A stretch of 58,957 nt of DNA, taken from positions 1-58,957 of the forward strand of contig CALKLF010000060.1 in the NCBI GenBank assembly GCA_937992175.1, written 5' to 3'. Shown piece after piece: positions 42,056 through 50,198 of this stretch. The number at the start of each line of letters is the position of its first letter. The stretch's first letter is position 1. The DNA is from an uncultured Fimbriimonadales bacterium (lineage in GTDB: Bacteria; Armatimonadota; Fimbriimonadia; Fimbriimonadales; GBS-DC). The notes under the pieces were generated by a model. That model did no database searches, had not been told where the DNA came from, and saw only the letters and a list, made by a program, of their open reading frames with translations. Made by a program: the position numbers and the translations under genes.

Positions 42056-43072
42056 TCACCGCTCCACCCAGTCCGCCAAGTAGATATTCGTCTCGCCGCG
42101 CTCTTTCGCCGTGCGGTTCGACGCCCACACGACTTTCTTGCCATCGCGCGAGAACATCGGGAAACCGTCGAAGTCGCCCGTGAAGGTGACCTGCTCGACG
42201 CCCGTTCCGTCACGATTGATTAGGAACAGGTCGAACTCGCGCCCGCGTGGGTCATGGTGATTGCTGGAGAAGATAATCTTGCGGTTGCCCGGCTGCATAA
42301 ATGGCGCGAAGTTCGCCCCGCCGAGATTGCTGATTTTCTGCTTGCGCCTGCCGTCAGCGGTCATCACCCACAGTTCAAGCTTGCTCGGGCGCACGAGCCG
42401 TCGGCGCAACAGATCCTGGAACTCCTTAATCTCCTCTTCCGTTTTGGGGTGATAGGCGCGATAGACGATGAAGCGTCCATCCCACGAATAAAACGGTCCA
42501 CCGTTGTAGCCGATTTCGGTAGTGAGGCGTTTGATGCGCTTCGTGCGCAAATCCAGCTCGGCTAAGTCGATATTGCCCCAGCGTGTGGTGGTGAACAGCA
42601 CGCGGTCGCCACGCGGGTGGAACGAGCCTTCAGCGTTGTAGTCGTCGCCGTCGGTGATCGCGACGCGCTCGGAGCCGTCGGCGTTCGCGATAAAGAGGCG
42701 ATAGGGCAGCAGGGGCCACACATAGCCCTGCGAGCGGTCAGGTGGGGGCGGCGGCTCCTCGCTCCACCAGTCTGTGGAGCTATAGAGAATCTTTTTCCCG
42801 TCGGGCGACCAGAAACCGCAGGTGCAGCGCCCCTTGCCCGTAGAGACCAGGCGCACATCGGAGCCGTCGAGGTTCATCGTGAACATCTGGTCGGCTTTGA
42901 AGGGCGGGCGCGTGCTTTGGAAAATGAGCTTTTTGCCGTCGAACGAGAAATACGCCTCCGCGTTCTCGCCGCCGAAGGTGAGCTGGCGCACATTCTGCAG
43001 GTGCTTCTCGCGCGAATCGTGCAGCACCCCCTCCTGCAGAGGCTGGTTCAGCAGTGGATGAATACCACACAT
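42056..43072 (-). CDS. TolB-like/PD40 beta-propeller protein
   Basis: 338 aa from the ATG at 43072. At least five WD40-like PD40 repeats are visible with the FSPDGKKI-type core: AYFSFDGKKLIFQSTRP, CGFWSPDGKKILYSSTD, GSFHPRGDRVLFTTTRWG and FPMFSRDGKKVVWASNR. Such propellers resemble TolB. No signal peptide is found from this start, although the frame is open upstream to 43336 where it is antisense to the htrA leader. The promoter 11 bases before the ATG supports the shorter form. Confidence 0.82.
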   Translation of the reverse strand: MCGIHPLLNQPLQEGVLHDSREKHLQNVRQLTFGGENAEAYFSFDGKKLIFQSTRPPFKADQMFTMNLDGSDVRLVSTGKGRCTCGFWSPDGKKILYSSTDWWSEEPPPPPDRSQGYVWPLLPYRLFIANADGSERVAITDGDDYNAEGSFHPRGDRVLFTTTRWGNIDLAELDLRTKRIKRLTTEIGYNGGPFYSWDGRFIVYRAYHPKTEEEIKEFQDLLRRRLVRPSKLELWVMTADGRRKQKISNLGGANFAPFMQPGNRKIIFSSNHHDPRGREFDLFLINRDGTGVEQVTFTGDFDGFPMFSRDGKKVVWASNRTAKERGETNIYLADWVER

Positions 43073-43082
43073 AGCGGTATAA

Positions 43083-43088
43083 AGTATA
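43083..43088 (-). promoter_or_regulatory. -10 box of the TolB-like gene (leaderless type)
   Basis: Reading leftward: CGGTTATACTTTATACCGCT, then ATG. TATACT ends 10 bases before the start codon. Confidence 0.55.
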
Positions 43089-43200
43089 ACCGATGGGGGG
43101 CGCAGGAAACTGTTGCGCAGGCGACGCGCGTTGTTGCGGAAGCGACCTTGCCCTTTCCGTCCGTCTAACCGATTCGGGTACACTCTACGGAGGGAACGCG

Positions 43201-44364
43201 ATGAGAAAGTTTCTGGGCTTTGCGGTGTTGTTTGCGCTGGGTTTTGCGACGGGCGCGTATGTGCTGAACGCCTATTTTCCGAATCGCGGGGTACCTGCTC
43301 AGGTCGCGGGTGCGCCGCGCGGCGATACGGAGTCAAACCGTACCGCGCTGGTGAACCTTCTGGAGCAGCGCTCGGGGGCAGCGGAACCAGCGCCGACCAA
43401 CTTTGAGACGATGCTGCGCACGGCGTCGCAACGCATCTCGCCCGCCGTCGTGAATGTGGACACCACCGGCGAGGTTGCTACTTGGCGCGGCTGGCGCGAG
43501 GTGGGCGGGCGCGGCTCGGGGGTAATTATCAGCTCCGACGGGTATGTGGTCACCAATAACCATGTTGTGCGCATCCAGCGCCAGATTGCCCGCGACATCT
43601 TTGTGACTCTCCAGGACGGTCGCCGATTCCGCGCCACTGTGCTGGGCACGGACTCCCAGAATGATGTCGCGCTGCTCAAAATCGACGGCAAGAACCTGCC
43701 CGTGGCGCAAATGGGCGATTCTGACAAGCTGCAGGTAGGCGACTGGGTGATTGCGGTAGGCAATCCGTTCGGACTGGGCACGACGGTCACGGCGGGCATC
43801 GTGAGCGCGTTGAACCGTTCGCTGGAAGGGGTGGGCGCGCCCAGCGGGTTCATCCAGACCGACGCGGCGATTAATCAGGGCAACTCGGGCGGCGCACTTG
43901 CCGACTCGCGCGGACGGCTCATCGGCATCAACACCGCCATCTTCTCGCCCGTTGGCGCGAATGTGGGCATCGGCTTCGCCATCCCCATTAATCGCGTCAA
44001 ACAGGTCGTGAAAGAGATTCTCGAACACGGCTCCGTCGGGCAGGCATGGCTGGGCATCAGCTACGCCGACATCAGCGATCCGCAGATTCGGCGGTTCCTG
44101 CAGGAACGGCTGCCCAATGTGCGCTTCCCTGCGAACGGGATGTTCATCGACGGCGTGGTCGCCAACTCGCCCGCGCGCTCGGCAGGCATCCAGCCCGGCG
44201 ATGTGATTATCCAGCTCAACGGACGCCCGCTGCGCACCATCGAGGACATGCAGAACTTCATGCGCCGCGCCAAGCCGGGGCAGCAAATCACCCTGCGTAT
44301 CTGGCGCGATGGACAGACGCTCGATCTCAAGGTCACGCTCGGCGTGCGCCCGGACGATATGTGA
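43201..44364 (+). CDS. HtrA/DegP-type serine protease with one PDZ domain
   Basis: 387 aa. An N-terminal membrane anchor or signal (KFLGFAVLFALGFATGAYVL) is followed by a trypsin-like domain whose triad is visible: H121 (VVTNNHVV), D155 (SQNDVALLKI) and S229 (INQGNSGGAL). One PDZ domain occupies about residues 280-380 (GMFIDGVVANSPARSAGIQP). It acts outside the cytoplasm in protein quality control. The promoter GGTACACT lies about 25 bases upstream with GGAGG before the ATG. Its stop overlaps the dehydrogenase start (TGATG). Confidence 0.95.
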   Translation: MRKFLGFAVLFALGFATGAYVLNAYFPNRGVPAQVAGAPRGDTESNRTALVNLLEQRSGAAEPAPTNFETMLRTASQRISPAVVNVDTTGEVATWRGWREVGGRGSGVIISSDGYVVTNNHVVRIQRQIARDIFVTLQDGRRFRATVLGTDSQNDVALLKIDGKNLPVAQMGDSDKLQVGDWVIAVGNPFGLGTTVTAGIVSALNRSLEGVGAPSGFIQTDAAINQGNSGGALADSRGRLIGINTAIFSPVGANVGIGFAIPINRVKQVVKEILEHGSVGQAWLGISYADISDPQIRRFLQERLPNVRFPANGMFIDGVVANSPARSAGIQPGDVIIQLNGRPLRTIEDMQNFMRRAKPGQQITLRIWRDGQTLDLKVTLGVRPDDM

Positions 44365-46196
44365 TGACGGTTCCTGCAGAGCATCTTCGCTGGAATCTGT
44401 ATGGCACAGGATTCGAGAACCTGGGGCGCGGCGGCAAGCCCGAATGGCTGCCCACGCCCCAGCCCGCGCCGAACGAACTCTTAGCCCGCATCGACGCCGT
44501 CGGGATCTGCTTCAGCGACCTCAAGATTCTACGACTGGGCGAAGCGCACCCAAAAATCGCCCGCGACCTGCGCCAGCGCCCTGTCGTGATGGGGCACGAA
44601 ATCAGCTGCACGATTGCTCAGGTGGGCGACGCGCTCAAAGACCGCTTTCGGGCAGGCGAGCGCTATATCGTGCAAGCAGATGTGTATGTGAACGGGCGCG
44701 TGCAGGCGGTAGGTTATGCGCTGGACGGGGGCTACTCGCAGTATACGGTTTTCGGCGAGCCAGTGCTGAACGGCGACGCGGGCTGTTATCTGTTGCGTTG
44801 TCCAGAGCATTTGAGCCACGCCGAAGCCGCTTTGGTGGAGCCGTGGGCATGTGTAGTCGCCAGTTGTCGTATTCAGCCGCGCCCCACGCCTCAGCCCAAC
44901 GGCAAGTGGCTGGTGGTTCTCCCTCACGCGCCGATGGTGCGATATAAGTGCAGCGCGTTGGAAGCTCTTCGTAGCACGGGCGTCCCCGCCCGTGCAGATG
45001 CCACCCCCAGTGGCACGGGCGGGGACGCCCGTGTAGAGGTCGGCACTCGAGGTTCGGATGAGTCTGCGCTTGAGCGGGACGCTCAAGCCACGATAGGCAT
45101 CGCCGTTGTCCTTGTCGACTGGCGGGGCAACCCGCTTGCTGAAGAGTTTCTGCAAACCGCCCAGCAACTCGGCATGGGGACCGAGCGTGTAGAAGTATCA
45201 GAAGACGCCCTGTACGACCCCGCCCTGTTGCAACGCCTGTGCGAAACCTACGCGCCCGACGGCTTCACAGATATTCTGATATACGGCAACCCGACGCCCG
45301 CCCTGCTGGAGACCGCTATCGATGCACTGACCTACGGCGGCGCGCTGAGTTTTACCTGCCACCACAAGACGCCCCCCGTGCCCGTGGATGTGGGCAGGCT
45401 GCACTACGACCGCCTCCAAGTAATGGGCACAACAGGCTGGGACATTACCGACGCCTACCGCCACACGCGCGACACGGCGTTGCGCAGGGGTGACCGGCTG
45501 CTGCTGTTCGGCGCGGGCGGCGCGATGGGGCAGATGCAACTATTCTACGCCCTCACGCGCCCCGAACCGGCTGCGCAGGTAGTGGTGGTCGACCGCCACC
45601 CCGAACGCTTAGAGCCGCTGCGCGAGCTGGGCATGCCGCTGGCGCAGGCGGCGGGAATCGATCTGCAGTTCTATTGCAACGCCGACGCCGAGCCAGAGGC
45701 GCAGCAAGCGCACCTGCGCTCGCTCTGTCCGCACGGGTTTGACCAGATTATGCTGCTCGCCTCCGCGCCCGACGCCGTCGCGCTAACCTATCCCCTGCTG
45801 ACCGACGGGGGCGCGCTGAACCTGTTCGCAGGCATTCCGAAGGGGCAGAAGGTGGCGTTAGACCTTACACCGCTCGCCTCGCGCCATATGCGCTTGCTGG
45901 GCAGCAGCGGCTCCACGATGGACGACATCGCCAAGTGCCTGCGCCTCGTGGCGGAGGGCGCGCTGCCCGCCCGCAAAGTGATTGGCGCAATCGCGGGTTT
46001 GAACGCACTCCCCGACGCCCTGCGCGCCGTGCAGGAACACCGCTACCCCGGCAAAATCGTCATCTTCCCGCAACTGCCCGACCTGCCCCTGCTGGGCTTG
46101 CAGGAGCTGGCGATGTATCTACCCGAAGTGTACGCCCGCCTCGAAGACGGACGCTACTGGACGAAGGCGGCGGAAGAGACATTGGGACTATTGTAG
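44364..46196 (+). CDS. Large zinc-type medium-chain dehydrogenase family protein
   Basis: 610 aa, much longer than the usual about 350. The N-terminal catalytic fold is recognisable (NELLARIDAVGICFSDLKIL, VVMGHEISCTI, LVEPWACVVAS). Residues about 202-244 are encoded by a family A repeat element and are low complexity. The rest contains two nucleotide-binding-like regions, one near residue 370-400 (GDRLLLFGAGGAMGQMQLFY), and a C-terminal ILGAIA-like end. Substrate is unknown; alcohol, sorbitol or threonine dehydrogenases are relatives. It is translationally coupled to htrA. Confidence 0.82.
   Translation: MTVPAEHLRWNLYGTGFENLGRGGKPEWLPTPQPAPNELLARIDAVGICFSDLKILRLGEAHPKIARDLRQRPVVMGHEISCTIAQVGDALKDRFRAGERYIVQADVYVNGRVQAVGYALDGGYSQYTVFGEPVLNGDAGCYLLRCPEHLSHAEAALVEPWACVVASCRIQPRPTPQPNGKWLVVLPHAPMVRYKCSALEALRSTGVPARADATPSGTGGDARVEVGTRGSDESALERDAQATIGIAVVLVDWRGNPLAEEFLQTAQQLGMGTERVEVSEDALYDPALLQRLCETYAPDGFTDILIYGNPTPALLETAIDALTYGGALSFTCHHKTPPVPVDVGRLHYDRLQVMGTTGWDITDAYRHTRDTALRRGDRLLLFGAGGAMGQMQLFYALTRPEPAAQVVVVDRHPERLEPLRELGMPLAQAAGIDLQFYCNADAEPEAQQAHLRSLCPHGFDQIMLLASAPDAVALTYPLLTDGGALNLFAGIPKGQKVALDLTPLASRHMRLLGSSGSTMDDIAKCLRLVAEGALPARKVIGAIAGLNALPDALRAVQEHRYPGKIVIFPQLPDLPLLGLQELAMYLPEVYARLEDGRYWTKAAEETLGLL
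44968..45096. repeat. Family A dual-hairpin element inside the dehydrogenase gene
   Basis: GTAGCACGGGCGTCCCCGCC begins the element. An inverted copy of the same hairpin (GGCACGGGCGGGGACGCCCG) follows, and GCTTGAG/CTCAAGC ends it. It therefore has the same two end hairpins as the tetR copy with an extra inverted hairpin in the middle. The length of about 129 bases keeps the frame open. Confidence 0.8.
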
Positions 46197-46202
46197 ACCC
46201 CG

Positions 46203-46427
46203 TTAGCGATACTCCTCCACTATCTGATGCGCACGCTCGTTGAATAGTGGCTGGCTCTGGTTGTGTACTTCATAGTTGAGGCGAGCAAGTGTGTTCTTCA
46301 ACGCCGCCTCATCCAGCTGTGCGAGCATAGAAACATCAGGAATTTCGTTTTGCAGACTCATAATCACAAGCGACGGAGAAGTCTGCTGCGAAACGCCTAA
46401 CAGTAGGGTTGCTATTCCAAGAGCCAA
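46203..46427 (-). CDS. Small secreted or membrane protein, unknown
   Basis: About 74 aa. A hydrophobic N-terminal segment (ALGIATLLLGVSQQ) looks like a signal peptide core; the rest is polar and helical (LDEAALKNTLARLNYEVHN). The TTG at 46427 is the only usual start in the frame; a few upstream codons (RKLPAT) would complete a signal peptide n-region, so the true start may be non-standard or the gene may be damaged. It follows the truncated sigma factor on the same strand. Confidence 0.45.
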   Translation of the reverse strand: MALGIATLLLGVSQQTSPSLVIMSLQNEIPDVSMLAQLDEAALKNTLARLNYEVHNQSQPLFNERAHQIVEEYR

Positions 46428-46484
46428 AGTGGCTGGTAGTTTACGCGTCGTTGACCTCCCTATGCATTTTGCCCTCTATACAAG

Positions 46485-46808
46485 TTAACGGACATTCCCA
46501 CGCGCAGGGGACAGGGAGATAAGTAAATTGGGCGCAAATTCTACCCCCCCTGCACTCTTCGCCCAGCGTTGCAGTTTGGCAATCGCGCGCTGGCAGGCTT
46601 TCTTGGCGCACTCGGTGGAGATTCCCAACGCTTGCCCAATCTGCTCAAGGGGTAGCTCGTCCAGATAGTGCATCTCCACGATGGCGCGGTCGCGCTCGGA
46701 AAGTTGCGCCAGCGCTTGCTCCAGCAGCAGGCGGTTCTCAACGGCTTCGTAGCCTATCTCCCCAACGGCGTGCTCAATGAAGGAGCGATTTTTCAGCGCA
46801 ATCGGGTA
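46485..46808 (-). pseudogene. Truncated sigma factor (region 4 only)
   Basis: About 107 codons. The conserved part is a sigma region 4: LLEQALAQLSERDRAIVEMH, then LPLEQIGQALGISTECAKKA, then QRAIAKLQRW. Region 2, which binds the -10 element, is absent; to the right the frame becomes antisense to nadA. No start codon with a ribosome site is seen. It is either the remnant of an ECF factor cut off when nadA came to lie beside it, or a region-4-only protein with an unusual start. Confidence 0.55.
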
Positions 46809-46812
46809 TAAT
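46807..46812 (+). promoter_or_regulatory. nadA extended -10 box, nearly symmetric
   Basis: GGGTATAATATTC: TATAAT on the plus strand and, read leftward, ATATTATA. The plus-strand start near 46819 gives a leader of about 70 bases to nadA. Confidence 0.7.
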
Positions 46813-46828
46813 ATTCTTGCCACACAGC

Positions 46829-46871
46829 GCGGTGGACAACATCCCCGCGGGCGAAACCCGCTGTTCACCGC
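46829..46871 (+). promoter_or_regulatory. Candidate NAD+-I-like riboswitch in the nadA leader
   Basis: GCGGTG (46829-46834) pairs with CACCGC (46866-46871). Inside are GACAACATCCCC, a stem GCGGG/CCCGC with loop CGAAA, and TGTT. The order P1, ACAAC...CCCCG, P2, GCGAA, P2', TG, P1' resembles the nadA-motif (NAD+-I) RNA known upstream of nadA in Acidobacteria. It has two extra bases in the ACAAC-CCCC joint and lacks the extra stem inside P2. The Shine-Dalgarno AGGAG follows about 7 bases after P1. Confidence 0.45.
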
Positions 46872-46889
46872 AACGGCAGGAGTAAGACG

Positions 46890-47972
46890 ATGAGAAACCC
46901 GACTTTGCCGACGGATCTGAACCTTCAGGTGGAACTGCCGACGATTATGCCGCGTTCCAAGACGCGCCCCTCGGTTCGCTACACCGAAGCACAACGCGCC
47001 ATCGAGCAAGACCCCGAAATCCCCTTCCTGACCGAGCAGGAACTCATCGAGCGCGTGAACCAGCTCCGCAAAGAGCGGAACGCGGTCATCCTCGCGCATA
47101 ACTATCAGCTGCCCATCATTCAGGACTTAGCCGATTTTGTGGGCGATTCGCTGCAACTTTCGCAGCAGGCGGCGAAAACCGACGCGCCCGTGATTGTGTT
47201 CTGCGGCGTGCATTTCATGGCGGAGACGGCGGCGATTCTCTGCCCCGACCGCACGGTGCTGATCCCCGACCCAGAGGCGGGCTGCTCGCTCGCGGCAACC
47301 GTCACCGCTGAAGAGGTGCGCCAGTGGAAGGCGAACCACCCCAACGGCGTCGTGGTGGCGTATGTGAACACCAACGCCGATGTGAAAGCCGAAGCGGACT
47401 ACTGCTGCACTTCCAGCAACGCCGTCAAAGTGGTGCAGGCTATTCCCGAAGATAAGGAGATTCTGTTCCTGCCCGATATGTTTCTGGGGCTGTATGTGCA
47501 GCGGATGACAGGGCGCAAGATTCACCTGTGGCTGGGCGAGTGCCATGTGCATGCGGGCTTTCGCGCGGAGGACATCGCGAACGCGCTGCAGCAGTACCCC
47601 GACGCCGATCTGTTGCTCCATCCCGAATGCGGCTGCGTGAGCCAGTGTATGTTCGCGCTGGCGTCGGGCGACTTGCCCGCGGATCGCACCTTCGTTCACA
47701 GCACGGGCGGCATGGTGCGCCATGTGCGCGAGTCGAGCACGCCGATCCACCTCGTGGCGACGGAGGTGGGCATGCTCCACCGTCTGCGCAAAGAGGCGCC
47801 GCACAAGCAGTATATCCCCGTCAAGGTGGACGCGATTTGCGAGTATATGAAAACTATCACGCTGCCCAAGCTCTACCGCTCGCTACGCGATATGGTCTAC
47901 GAAGTGCGAGTCGAGGAGCCAATCCTGAGCCGCGCCCGCAAAGCGATTGACCGCATGCTGGAGGTCGTATGA
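46890..47972 (+). CDS. nadA: Quinolinate synthase
   Basis: 360 aa type A quinolinate synthase, a [4Fe-4S] enzyme that condenses iminoaspartate with dihydroxyacetone phosphate in NAD synthesis. Recognisable blocks are AVILAHNYQLPIIQDLADFV, GVHFMAETAAILCPD, YVNTNADVKAEADYCCTSSN and HPECGCVSQC. The last two carry cluster cysteines. The ATG at 46890 follows AGGAG. It overlaps the small Trm112-like gene by 4 bases. nadB and nadC are not nearby. Confidence 0.96.
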   Translation: MRNPTLPTDLNLQVELPTIMPRSKTRPSVRYTEAQRAIEQDPEIPFLTEQELIERVNQLRKERNAVILAHNYQLPIIQDLADFVGDSLQLSQQAAKTDAPVIVFCGVHFMAETAAILCPDRTVLIPDPEAGCSLAATVTAEEVRQWKANHPNGVVVAYVNTNADVKAEADYCCTSSNAVKVVQAIPEDKEILFLPDMFLGLYVQRMTGRKIHLWLGECHVHAGFRAEDIANALQQYPDADLLLHPECGCVSQCMFALASGDLPADRTFVHSTGGMVRHVRESSTPIHLVATEVGMLHRLRKEAPHKQYIPVKVDAICEYMKTITLPKLYRSLRDMVYEVRVEEPILSRARKAIDRMLEVV

Positions 47973-48181
47973 TGCTCCACCCTGAGTTGCTGGCGATTCT
48001 GGCGTGTCCTGCGTGTGAGGAGCGTCCGCCGCTGGAGTTGCGCGGCGCGTATCTGGTCTGCTGCCAGTGCCGCCGTGCCTACCCCATTCGCGACGAAATT
48101 CCTGTGTTGCTCACAGAGGAGGCGGTTCCCCTCGAAGATCTGAGTCATGACAGTGACGCGCCATGTGATAAGCACGCTTGA
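47969..48181 (+). CDS. Trm112-like zinc ribbon protein
   Basis: 70 aa. PELLAILACPACEERPPLEL supplies the first C-x2-C, and VCCQCRRAYPIRDEIPVLL the second pair and the Trm112/UPF0434 signature (PF03966). Such proteins activate methyltransferases in eukaryotes and archaea; in bacteria they are small zinc proteins of less clear role. It is coupled to nadA by ATGATG overlap. Confidence 0.85.
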   Translation: MMLHPELLAILACPACEERPPLELRGAYLVCCQCRRAYPIRDEIPVLLTEEAVPLEDLSHDSDAPCDKHA

Positions 48182-48187
48182 GGCTGG

Positions 48188-48193
48188 TATAAT
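48188..48193 (+). promoter_or_regulatory. Extended -10 box of the sugar-nucleotide genes
   Basis: GCTGGTATAATCCC directly after the Trm112-like stop; start expected about 25 bases before the ATG at 48224, with GGAGG between. Confidence 0.65.
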
Positions 48194-48223
48194 CCCTACA
48201 GCCGTTTACGGACGGAGGCTGAC

Positions 48224-48748
48224 ATGCGCATTTTATTGACGGGCTGTGCAGGGTTCATCGGTGCGAAGACCGCTGAGTTGCTTCTCGAGCAAGGGCATCA
48301 GGTCATCGGAATTGATAATCTCAACGACGCTTACGATCCGAAACTGAAGTGGTGGCGGTTGCGCCAACTGCAGGCTCACCCCAGCTTTCGCTTCGTGCAG
48401 GTGGACATTAGCGAGTGGACGCCCACCTGGCGGGTTTTCGGGGAGCACCTGCCTTACGATGCCGTGATCAACCTTGCGGCGCGGGCGGGCGTGCGCCAGA
48501 GTGTGGAGAACCCGTGGGTTTATATCGCCACGAACACCACGGGCGCGCTGAACCTGCTGGGCAGGCAAGCGGTTTGGCGTACTGAGCCGATGCACCCCGC
48601 GGATGTGAAAGCGACCTGGGCGGATATTACGAAGGCGCGTTCGTTGCTTGGCTGGGAGCCGCAGGTCAGCGTCGAGGAGGGCTTGCGCCGCAGCGTGGAG
48701 TGGTATCTCGAAAATCGCGACTGGGCGAAGGAGGTAGTCTTGCCGTGA
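48224..48748 (+). pseudogene. Internally deleted NAD-dependent sugar epimerase (UDP-glucuronate 4-epimerase type)
   Basis: 174 aa instead of about 315-330. Residues 1-115 are a normal extended-SDR N-terminus (LLTGCAGFIGAKTAELLLEQ, VIGIDNLNDAYDPKLK, NLAARAGVRQSVENPW, ATNTTGALNLL). The sequence then jumps to the C-terminal block (ADVKATWADITKARSLLGWE, VSVEEGLRRSVEWY). The missing middle of about 145 aa includes the catalytic Y-x3-K and the sugar-binding part. The frame is intact, so the deletion was in frame. It should be catalytically dead as an epimerase. It overlaps the dehydrogenase by 4 bases. Confidence 0.8.
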
Positions 48749-50052
48749 GTCGGAAGACGAGTCAGGTGTGCGTGGTAGGGTTGGGCTATGTGGGGCTGCC
48801 GCTGGCGGTCGGCTTTGCAAAGCACCTGCCTACCATCGGCTACGATGTCAACGAAACGCGCGTCAAGGAACTGCAGCAGGGCTATGACCGCAACGGCGAG
48901 ACGCCCGAAGCGGCGTTGCGCAACCCCAACCTGAGATTCACCACCGACCCGAGCAGCATACGCGGGGCGGATGTGATTATCATCACCGTGCCCACGCCCG
49001 TCGATAAGGCGAAACGCCCCGATTTGCGCTACCTGATTGAAGCCAGTCGCACAGTCGGGCAACATATGCAACGCGGCGCGATAGTGGTCTACGAATCGAC
49101 GGTCTATCCCGGCTGCACGGAGGAAGATTGCGCCCCGGTGCTGGAGCAGGCGTCGGGGATGAAGGCAGGCGTGGACTTCAAACTCGGCTACTCGCCCGAG
49201 CGCATCAATCCTGGTGATGCGGAGCATACGCTGGAAACGATTGTCAAGGTCGTCGCGGGGCAGGACGAAGAGACGACCGAGATTCTGGCGAACCTGTACG
49301 GCTTGGTGGTGAAGGCGGGCGTCCACAAAGCCCCGAATATCCGCACTGCCGAAGCCGCGAAAGTAATCGAAAACACCCAGCGCGACCTGAACATCGCACT
49401 GATGAACGAACTCGCGATGCTGTTTCATCAGCTCGGCTTGAACACGCGCGATGTGCTGGCGGCGGCGCGCACCAAATGGAACTTCCTGCCATTTGAGCCG
49501 GGACTGGTCGGCGGGCACTGTATCCCCGTCGATCCCTACTACCTGACCCACAAAGCGCAGGAGATCGGCTTCCACCCTGAAGTGATTCTTGCAGGGCGAC
49601 GCACGAATGACACGATGGGTATCTATGTCGCCAAAGAGACGGTGAAGTTGCTGATTCTCGCGGGGCGTCCTGTACGGAACGCGCAAGTGCTGGTGTTGGG
49701 GCTGACATTTAAGGAGAACGTGCCCGACATTCGCGACACGCGCGTCAAAGAGTTAGTTGAGGAGCTCCAGAGTTTCGGCTGTCATGTGGAAGTATGCGAC
49801 CCGCTGGTCATTGAGAGCGACCGCAAGCGCGTTCCATTCACCTTTATAGACGACCCGTTCAGCGCGCGCAAAGGGCATTACGATGCTGTTGTGCTGGCAG
49901 TACCGCACCGCATGTTCCGCGAGCGACGCTATGAAGAGTATCTAAGCCTGATGAGCGCGCTGGCGCGGGGCGTGTTCGTCGATGTGAAGGGCGTCTACCT
50001 GAGCGATGCACGAGCGGATACATTCGGGAATGTGCTTTACTGGAATTTGTAA
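48745..50052 (+). CDS. Nucleotide sugar dehydrogenase (UDP-glucose/GlcNAc 6-dehydrogenase family)
   Basis: 435 aa from a GTG start at 48745 that overlaps the epimerase stop (GTGA). The Rossmann motif is CVVGLGYVGLPLAVGFAKH. The catalytic cysteine is in GGHCIPVDPYYL, and the C-terminal domain has VLGLTFKENVPDIRDTRVKE. The GGHCIPVDP form is typical of the UDP-HexNAc (WbpO/TviB/WecC) subgroup. It oxidises a UDP-sugar to the uronic acid for surface polysaccharide. No glycosyltransferases are in the window. Confidence 0.92.
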   Translation: MSRKTSQVCVVGLGYVGLPLAVGFAKHLPTIGYDVNETRVKELQQGYDRNGETPEAALRNPNLRFTTDPSSIRGADVIIITVPTPVDKAKRPDLRYLIEASRTVGQHMQRGAIVVYESTVYPGCTEEDCAPVLEQASGMKAGVDFKLGYSPERINPGDAEHTLETIVKVVAGQDEETTEILANLYGLVVKAGVHKAPNIRTAEAAKVIENTQRDLNIALMNELAMLFHQLGLNTRDVLAAARTKWNFLPFEPGLVGGHCIPVDPYYLTHKAQEIGFHPEVILAGRRTNDTMGIYVAKETVKLLILAGRPVRNAQVLVLGLTFKENVPDIRDTRVKELVEELQSFGCHVEVCDPLVIESDRKRVPFTFIDDPFSARKGHYDAVVLAVPHRMFRERRYEEYLSLMSALARGVFVDVKGVYLSDARADTFGNVLYWNL

Positions 50053-50086
50053 TCGACGCCCGCTGCTCCGAATCGCTCTCATCAGG

Positions 50087-50092
50087 TATAAT
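50087..50092 (+). promoter_or_regulatory. tRNA-Gln promoter -10 box
   Basis: CAGGTATAATACTCCCGG: TATAAT ends 8 bases before the mature tRNA 5' end. Confidence 0.75.
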
Positions 50093-50100
50093 ACTCCCGG

Positions 50101-50174
50101 TGCCGGGTCGTCTAAGGGCAGGACGCCAGACTTTGGATCTGGTAGTGGTGGTTCGAATCCACCCCCGGCAGCCA
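50101..50174 (+). tRNA. tRNA-Gln (anticodon TTG)
   Basis: Acceptor stem TGCCGGG (50101-50107) pairs with CCCGGCA (50164-50170), followed by G and encoded CCA. The anticodon arm is CCAGA-CTTTGGA-TCTGG, loop anticodon TTG. The T-arm GTGG-TTCGAAT-CCAC is canonical. Confidence 0.97.
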
Positions 50175-50198
50175 AAAAAACCGCACGGGAGCCTTCCG

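Noticed and set aside
42056-43336. Longer form of the TolB-like protein starting at 43336
   Set aside because: The extra 88 codons are antisense to the htrA leader and signal region, and look like a shadow frame. The promoter at 43083-43088 supports the start at 43072.
46829-46871. Simple terminator before nadA
   Set aside because: No T run follows, and the ribosome site of nadA lies directly downstream, so the hairpin is more likely part of a leader structure.
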